Of a stretch of 64,000 bases of DNA, positions 60,553 through 64,000 are shown piece after piece. Every line of letters begins with the position of its first letter. Positions within the stretch are counted from its first letter, which is position 1. This DNA comes from Deinococcus grandis (GTDB lineage: Bacteria > Deinococcota > Deinococci > Deinococcales > Deinococcaceae). Where the stretch lies: NCBI RefSeq assembly GCF_001485435.1, contig NZ_BCMS01000001.1, forward strand, positions 1,187,501 through 1,251,500, read 5' to 3'. The translations under genes were made by a program, and so were the position numbers. The notes under the pieces were generated by a model that had not been told where the DNA came from, did no database searches, and worked only from the letters and a program-made list of their open reading frames with translations.

Positions 60553-61641
60553 ATGACGCACCCCGAACCCACCATCCACGCTGGCCGCACCGAGAACCTG
60601 AACGTCAGCGGCTTCACGCCCCTGATCACCCCCCGCGCCCTGAAGGCCCGGCACCCCCTGACCCCACAGGCCGAGGCGACCGTGCTCGCGGGCCGCCGCG
60701 CCGCGCAGGACATCCTGCACGGCCGCGACGACCGGCTGCTGGTCGTGGTGGGCCCCTGCTCCATCCACGACCACGAGCAGGCGCTCGACTACGCCCGCCG
60801 CCTCGCGGGGCTGCGCGAACGCGTGAACGACCGCCTGGAAGTGCACATGCGGGTGTACGTGGACAAGCCCCGCACCACCGTCGGCTGGCGCGGCTACCTG
60901 CTCGACCCGGACATGAACGGCACGAACGACATCAACAAGGGCCTGGAACTGACCCGCAAGCTCATGGTGCAGGTCAGCGAACTGGGCCTGCCGGTCGCCA
61001 CGGAACTCCTCGACCCGTTCGCGCCGCAGTACGTGTTCGACGCGGTCGCCTGGGCCTGCCTGGGTGCGCGCACCACCGAAAGCCAGACGCACCGCGTCAT
61101 GAGCAGCGCCGTGTCCGCCCCGATGGGCTTCAAGAACGGCACGGGCGGCGGCATCAAACTCGCCGTGGACGCCATCGTCGCCGCGCGCGCCTCGCACGCG
61201 TTCTTCACCATCGACGACGACGGCCAGGCCTGCATCGTGCACACCCTGGGGAACCCCGACGGGCACGTCATCCTGCGCGGCGGCCGCGGCGGTCCCAACT
61301 ACGCCCCGCAGTTCGTGAAGGAAGCCGCGGGGCTCATGACCGCCGCGGGCCTGACCCCGGCCGTCATGGTGGACTGCTCGCACGCCAACAGCGGCTCGGA
61401 TCACACCCGCCAGAGCCTCGTGTGGCGCGACGTGCTGCACCAGCGCGCCGCCGGGCAGGACGCCGTGCGCGGCCTGATGATCGAGAGCAACCTCCGCCCC
61501 GGCAAGCAGGGCATTCCCAGCGACCTGAGCACCCTGATCCCCGGCCTGAGCGTCACGGACGCCTGCGTCGGCTGGGACGAGACCGAATCGCTGCTGCTCG
61601 AGGCGCACGCCGCGCTGGGCCGCGAGCGCGTCACGGGCTGA
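60553..61641 (+). CDS. aroG: 3-deoxy-7-phosphoheptulonate synthase (DAHP synthase, type I)
   Basis: This 362-aa enzyme condenses PEP and erythrose 4-phosphate, the first step of aromatic amino acid synthesis. VVVGPCSIHDHEQALDYARR, VYVDKPRTTVGWRGYLLDPDMNG and VDCSHANSGSDHTRQ are the family's active-site motifs. The protein is of the AroF/G/H type, which is usually feedback-inhibited by one of the aromatic amino acids; which one cannot be read. AGGAG lies 8 nt before ATG 60553. Upstream is an aromatic leader peptide that may control it. Confidence 0.95.
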   Translation: MTHPEPTIHAGRTENLNVSGFTPLITPRALKARHPLTPQAEATVLAGRRAAQDILHGRDDRLLVVVGPCSIHDHEQALDYARRLAGLRERVNDRLEVHMRVYVDKPRTTVGWRGYLLDPDMNGTNDINKGLELTRKLMVQVSELGLPVATELLDPFAPQYVFDAVAWACLGARTTESQTHRVMSSAVSAPMGFKNGTGGGIKLAVDAIVAARASHAFFTIDDDGQACIVHTLGNPDGHVILRGGRGGPNYAPQFVKEAAGLMTAAGLTPAVMVDCSHANSGSDHTRQSLVWRDVLHQRAAGQDAVRGLMIESNLRPGKQGIPSDLSTLIPGLSVTDACVGWDETESLLLEAHAALGRERVTG

Positions 61642-61655
61642 CCCCGCAACGAACG

Positions 61656-61688
61656 TCCCCCACCCCGGCGCGCAGTCGGGGTGGGGGA
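61656..61688 (+). terminator. Terminator of DAHP synthase
   Basis: TCCCCCACCCCG (61656-61667) is exactly complementary to 61677-61688, with a 9-nt loop. It lies 15 nt after the stop and before element copy E. No T-run. Confidence 0.65.
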
Positions 61689-61701
61689 GACGACGGTCAG
61701 G

Positions 61702-61840
61702 TCATACGGATTCCGTTTGTTTCGCCAACAATCCGGAACTTCACCGGATTGCCGGCTCCACGTCAGGATCCCGTTTTGCTCCTACTCGCTTCGCTCGGAT
61801 TGAACGGTCTTTACAGCCCATTCAATCGGAGTCCGTATCA
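61702..61840 (-). repeat. TSATACGGA element, copy E (139 bp)
   Basis: The left end is TCATACGGATTCCG and the right end CGGAGTCCGTATCA. Hairpin 2 pairs GCCAACAATCCGG with CCGGATTGCCGGC, and hairpin 1 pairs ATTGAACGGTC with GCCCATTCAAT (the C-C position unpaired). Its right-end TGA (61838-61840, minus strand) is the stop codon of the GH16 gene. Confidence 0.9.
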
Positions 61841-63808
61841 GGGGTTCTGCACGAGGCGGAAGTCACGGAAGCTCAGGCCGTAGCTGCTGCCCGCCGCGCC
61901 GACCGCGCCGAGGATCTGGAACTGCGCGCCGATGTTTGTCACGGGCGCCGTGAAGGTGTACGTGAAGGTCTGCTCGGTGGCGCCCAGGGCGGCCTTGCCG
62001 TCCAGGTAGCGGGCGTAGCTGCCGCCGTTCTCGCCGATGACCACGGCGACCTCGCGGGCGTCGCTGGCCCTGCCCTTGAAGGTCAGGGTGTAGGACTTCC
62101 CGGCGGTCAGGGGTACCTCGGTCTGGTTCAGCTGCACGTGCCAGTTGTTCGAGGGGTCCACGTCCTTGACGTTCAGGGTGATCACGCCGCCACTGACGCC
62201 CGTGCTCAGGCGTTCGGGCACGTTGCTCCAGGTGGTCCAGTACGCGCTGCCGGGCACGCCGGGAATGCCGGGGACGGTGGCGGTGGCGTCCTGCGTGAAC
62301 GCGGCGTTGTACAGCAGGTTGCCGTCCGCGGCGGGTGGGCGCGCCCCGGCGGCCGTCCCGACGCGCCGCACGACCACGTTGTCGAACCACACCGGGCCGG
62401 TCCCGGCGTTCCCGAGGTTGAATTCCAGGCGGGCGGCGGCGTCGGTGGTGGCCTTCATGTCGAAAGTGACGGTCTTGCGTTCCTTCGTGGTGCCGATCTG
62501 CACGGGCTGCTCGCCCGAGTACGCGGCGTACCCGCGGTCCTGCCCGCCGCCGACCTTGAGCATCATGGGGCGGGCGCTCTGCGCCCAGGCGTCGAAGCTG
62601 ACCTCGTACTTCCCGCCGGACTCGATGTTCAGGCCGTCCTGGCGGACCTGCACGGCGTAGTTCACGCTGCCCGCGGTGGTGACGTCGGCCTTCAGGGCCC
62701 CCGCGTCGTTGCTCAGGGTGACCTGCCCGTCACTGGTGTACAGCGTCCAGAACTTGCTGTTCGCCGCGCCGCTGAGGCTGGTCGTGTCGGGCGTGACGCG
62801 CGGGTCGGTGTCCGCCCAGTCGAAGGACCCGTTGTACACGAGGTTCCCGTCGCTCAGGGCCGGGCGGGCGGGTTTCGGCGTCCAGGGGTAGGTCATGTCG
62901 GGGCGCGGTCCGGCGCTGCCGGTCTCGTTCTGCATGCCGTACACGCGGACGTAATCCACGAGCATCTGGCCCTGGTCGGGGGTGGTCGCGTCGGGGTTCC
63001 CGTCGAAGTTGCCGCCCACGGCGAGGTTCAGCAGCAGGTAGAAGGGGCGGTCGAAGGGAGCGGGCCACGCGTTCAGGTCGGCGTCGCTGCTGGGGGGATT
63101 GTTCTTGGCGCTCCACCACTGGGTCTTCTCGCTGGTGACCTGCCCGTCGATCAGCCACTGGATCTTGCCGGGCGTCCACTGCAGGGTGTAGGTGTGCCAC
63201 TGGTCCATGCTGCCCGCGTTCGGGTAGCTGGCGGTCTTGCCGGAGTAGACGTTGTTCGGCCACACGCCGCCGTAGTGGATGGTGTGCGCGACTTCGGTGG
63301 GTTTGCTGCCCCACCCCTCGGCGATGTCGATCTCGCCGTTCGCGGCCCAGCTGGCGTAGGGGCTGGGTTCCTCGGGCAGCATCCAGATGGCGGGCCAGAA
63401 GCCCTTGCCTCTGGGGAACTTCGCGCGGATCTCGAACTTGCCGTACGCGCGGCTGAACTTCCCGGCGGTGCGGACGCGGCCGGACGTCCAGTCGAAGGTG
63501 CCGGTGGTGCTGCCGGTAGGCCCAGTGATCTTCTCCTTGCGGGCGGTGATCACGAGGTTGCCGCCCTGCACGCTGACGTTGCTGGCGCGGTCGGTGTAGT
63601 ACTCCAGTTCGTTGTTGCCCCATCCGGCCACGTAGTCGCTGCCGGCCATGAAGCCGTTGCCGGTCTGGTAGCCCCAGCGGCTGGTGTCGAGGCTGCTGCC
63701 GCTGAATTCGTCCTGCCAGACGGGTGTGGCGGTGCTGGCGCCGGTGAGGTTGCACGCGCCGAGCAGCAGCGTGACGGGCAGCAGGAGGATCAGGGAGGAT
63801 CGGGGCAT
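61838..63808 (-). CDS. Secreted GH16 glycoside hydrolase lipoprotein with two CBM-like domains
   Basis: This 656-aa protein has a lipoprotein signal peptide (hydrophobic residues 5-18, lipobox LGAC with Cys19), a GH16 domain of about residues 30-290 with the catalytic EIDIAE at 159-164, and two C-terminal jelly-roll domains (about 325-500 and 510-656) of the CBM4/9-like carbohydrate-binding type, each beginning NLVYNGSFDW or NLLYNAAFTQ. The GH16 part resembles laminarinases and beta-1,3-glucanases. The ATG at 63808 has AGGAG 6 nt upstream. The stop TGA comes from element copy E. Confidence 0.93.
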   Translation of the reverse strand: MPRSSLILLLPVTLLLGACNLTGASTATPVWQDEFSGSSLDTSRWGYQTGNGFMAGSDYVAGWGNNELEYYTDRASNVSVQGGNLVITARKEKITGPTGSTTGTFDWTSGRVRTAGKFSRAYGKFEIRAKFPRGKGFWPAIWMLPEEPSPYASWAANGEIDIAEGWGSKPTEVAHTIHYGGVWPNNVYSGKTASYPNAGSMDQWHTYTLQWTPGKIQWLIDGQVTSEKTQWWSAKNNPPSSDADLNAWPAPFDRPFYLLLNLAVGGNFDGNPDATTPDQGQMLVDYVRVYGMQNETGSAGPRPDMTYPWTPKPARPALSDGNLVYNGSFDWADTDPRVTPDTTSLSGAANSKFWTLYTSDGQVTLSNDAGALKADVTTAGSVNYAVQVRQDGLNIESGGKYEVSFDAWAQSARPMMLKVGGGQDRGYAAYSGEQPVQIGTTKERKTVTFDMKATTDAAARLEFNLGNAGTGPVWFDNVVVRRVGTAAGARPPAADGNLLYNAAFTQDATATVPGIPGVPGSAYWTTWSNVPERLSTGVSGGVITLNVKDVDPSNNWHVQLNQTEVPLTAGKSYTLTFKGRASDAREVAVVIGENGGSYARYLDGKAALGATEQTFTYTFTAPVTNIGAQFQILGAVGAAGSSYGLSFRDFRLVQNP

Positions 63809-63937
63809 GGGTGGGCTCCTTCGCGCGCGGGGCGCAGGCGGGTGGGCGCAGGGCAGCGGGGGCGCCGCGCCCGGTGTAGGGCGTGATGGCGGCGGGGACC
63901 CCGGCGGGGTGGGGTCGGCGGACGGTGGATTCACCGG

Positions 63938-63966
63938 AGCGTAAGCCAATCTGAAAGCGCTGTCAA
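63938..63966 (-). promoter_or_regulatory. Consensus sigma-70 promoter of the GH16 gene with cre operator
   Basis: On the minus strand TTGACA (63961-63966) and TACGCT (63938-63943) are separated by 17 nt. TGAAAGCGCTGTCA (63952-63965) overlaps the -35 box and fits the TGWAANCGNTNWCA pattern of cre / LacI-GalR family operators exactly. Repression by a sugar-responsive LacI-type protein is likely. Confidence 0.7.
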
Positions 63967-64000
63967 GAATGCGGGTCACCGCAAGATTCCCGCGCCAGAC

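Overview
The window is chromosomal DNA of a Deinococcus species. The evidence is the very high G+C content, the recognisable Deinococcus-type gene set, and more than twenty start codons that lie 5-8 nt downstream of a -10 box of the form TANNNT (or NATACT) with no room for a leader. This is the leaderless-mRNA architecture known from Deinococcus. A bacilliredoxin-like protein fits a bacillithiol-using organism. No rRNA, tRNA, prophage, transposase gene or CRISPR array was seen. About 60 protein genes are packed tightly on both strands.

Layout. 0-10 kb: housekeeping and nucleotide genes (ADP-ribosylglycohydrolase, L31, thymidine kinase, diguanylate cyclase, MarR, aminotransferase, NYN protein, queA, GNAT, M3 oligopeptidase). 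10.4-31 kb: a region themed on branched-chain amino acid and ketone-body catabolism. It holds 3-hydroxybutyrate dehydrogenase, a large MalT/BTAD-type regulator, a complete livFGMH plus binding-protein operon, both succinyl-CoA:3-oxoacid CoA-transferase subunits, a methylcrotonyl-CoA-type carboxylase subunit and an acyl-CoA dehydrogenase. An NAD salvage block (nadE, a niacin-type MFS transporter, pncB, NMN adenylyltransferase) lies between scoA and scoB. The promoters of scoA and of the carboxylase share an AACGA-N4-TYGTT operator.

31-50 kb: an esterase overlapping a GH16-like protein, nucleoside hydrolase, a (p)ppGpp synthetase/hydrolase, an envelope-sensor-like operon ending in a HAMP protein with no output domain, a bacilliredoxin/immunity-like fusion, an RlmI-like methyltransferase, mraY, rlmH and small translationally coupled ORFs. 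50-64 kb: rsmI, pfkA, a 5TM-GGDEF protein, a Fur-family regulator, era, a Yip1 protein, the conserved ATP-grasp / alpha-E / transglutaminase triad, DAHP synthase behind a Phe-Tyr-Trp-Phe leader peptide, and a secreted GH16 lipoprotein under a cre/LacI-type operator.

The most unusual content is intergenic. Five copies of a ~140 bp element with terminal inverted repeats (TSATACGGACTCCG ... CGGAATCCGTATSA) carry two internal hairpins that differ between copies by compensatory changes. All four copies that abut a gene end provide, in frame, that gene's TGA stop codon, and one copy also provides the ribosome site and ATG of the next gene. Two other families of intergenic repeats are degenerate 7-mer and 8-mer arrays arranged as hairpins at gene 3' ends. 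The attenuator-like leader of the aromatic pathway gene is the clearest single regulatory discovery candidate.
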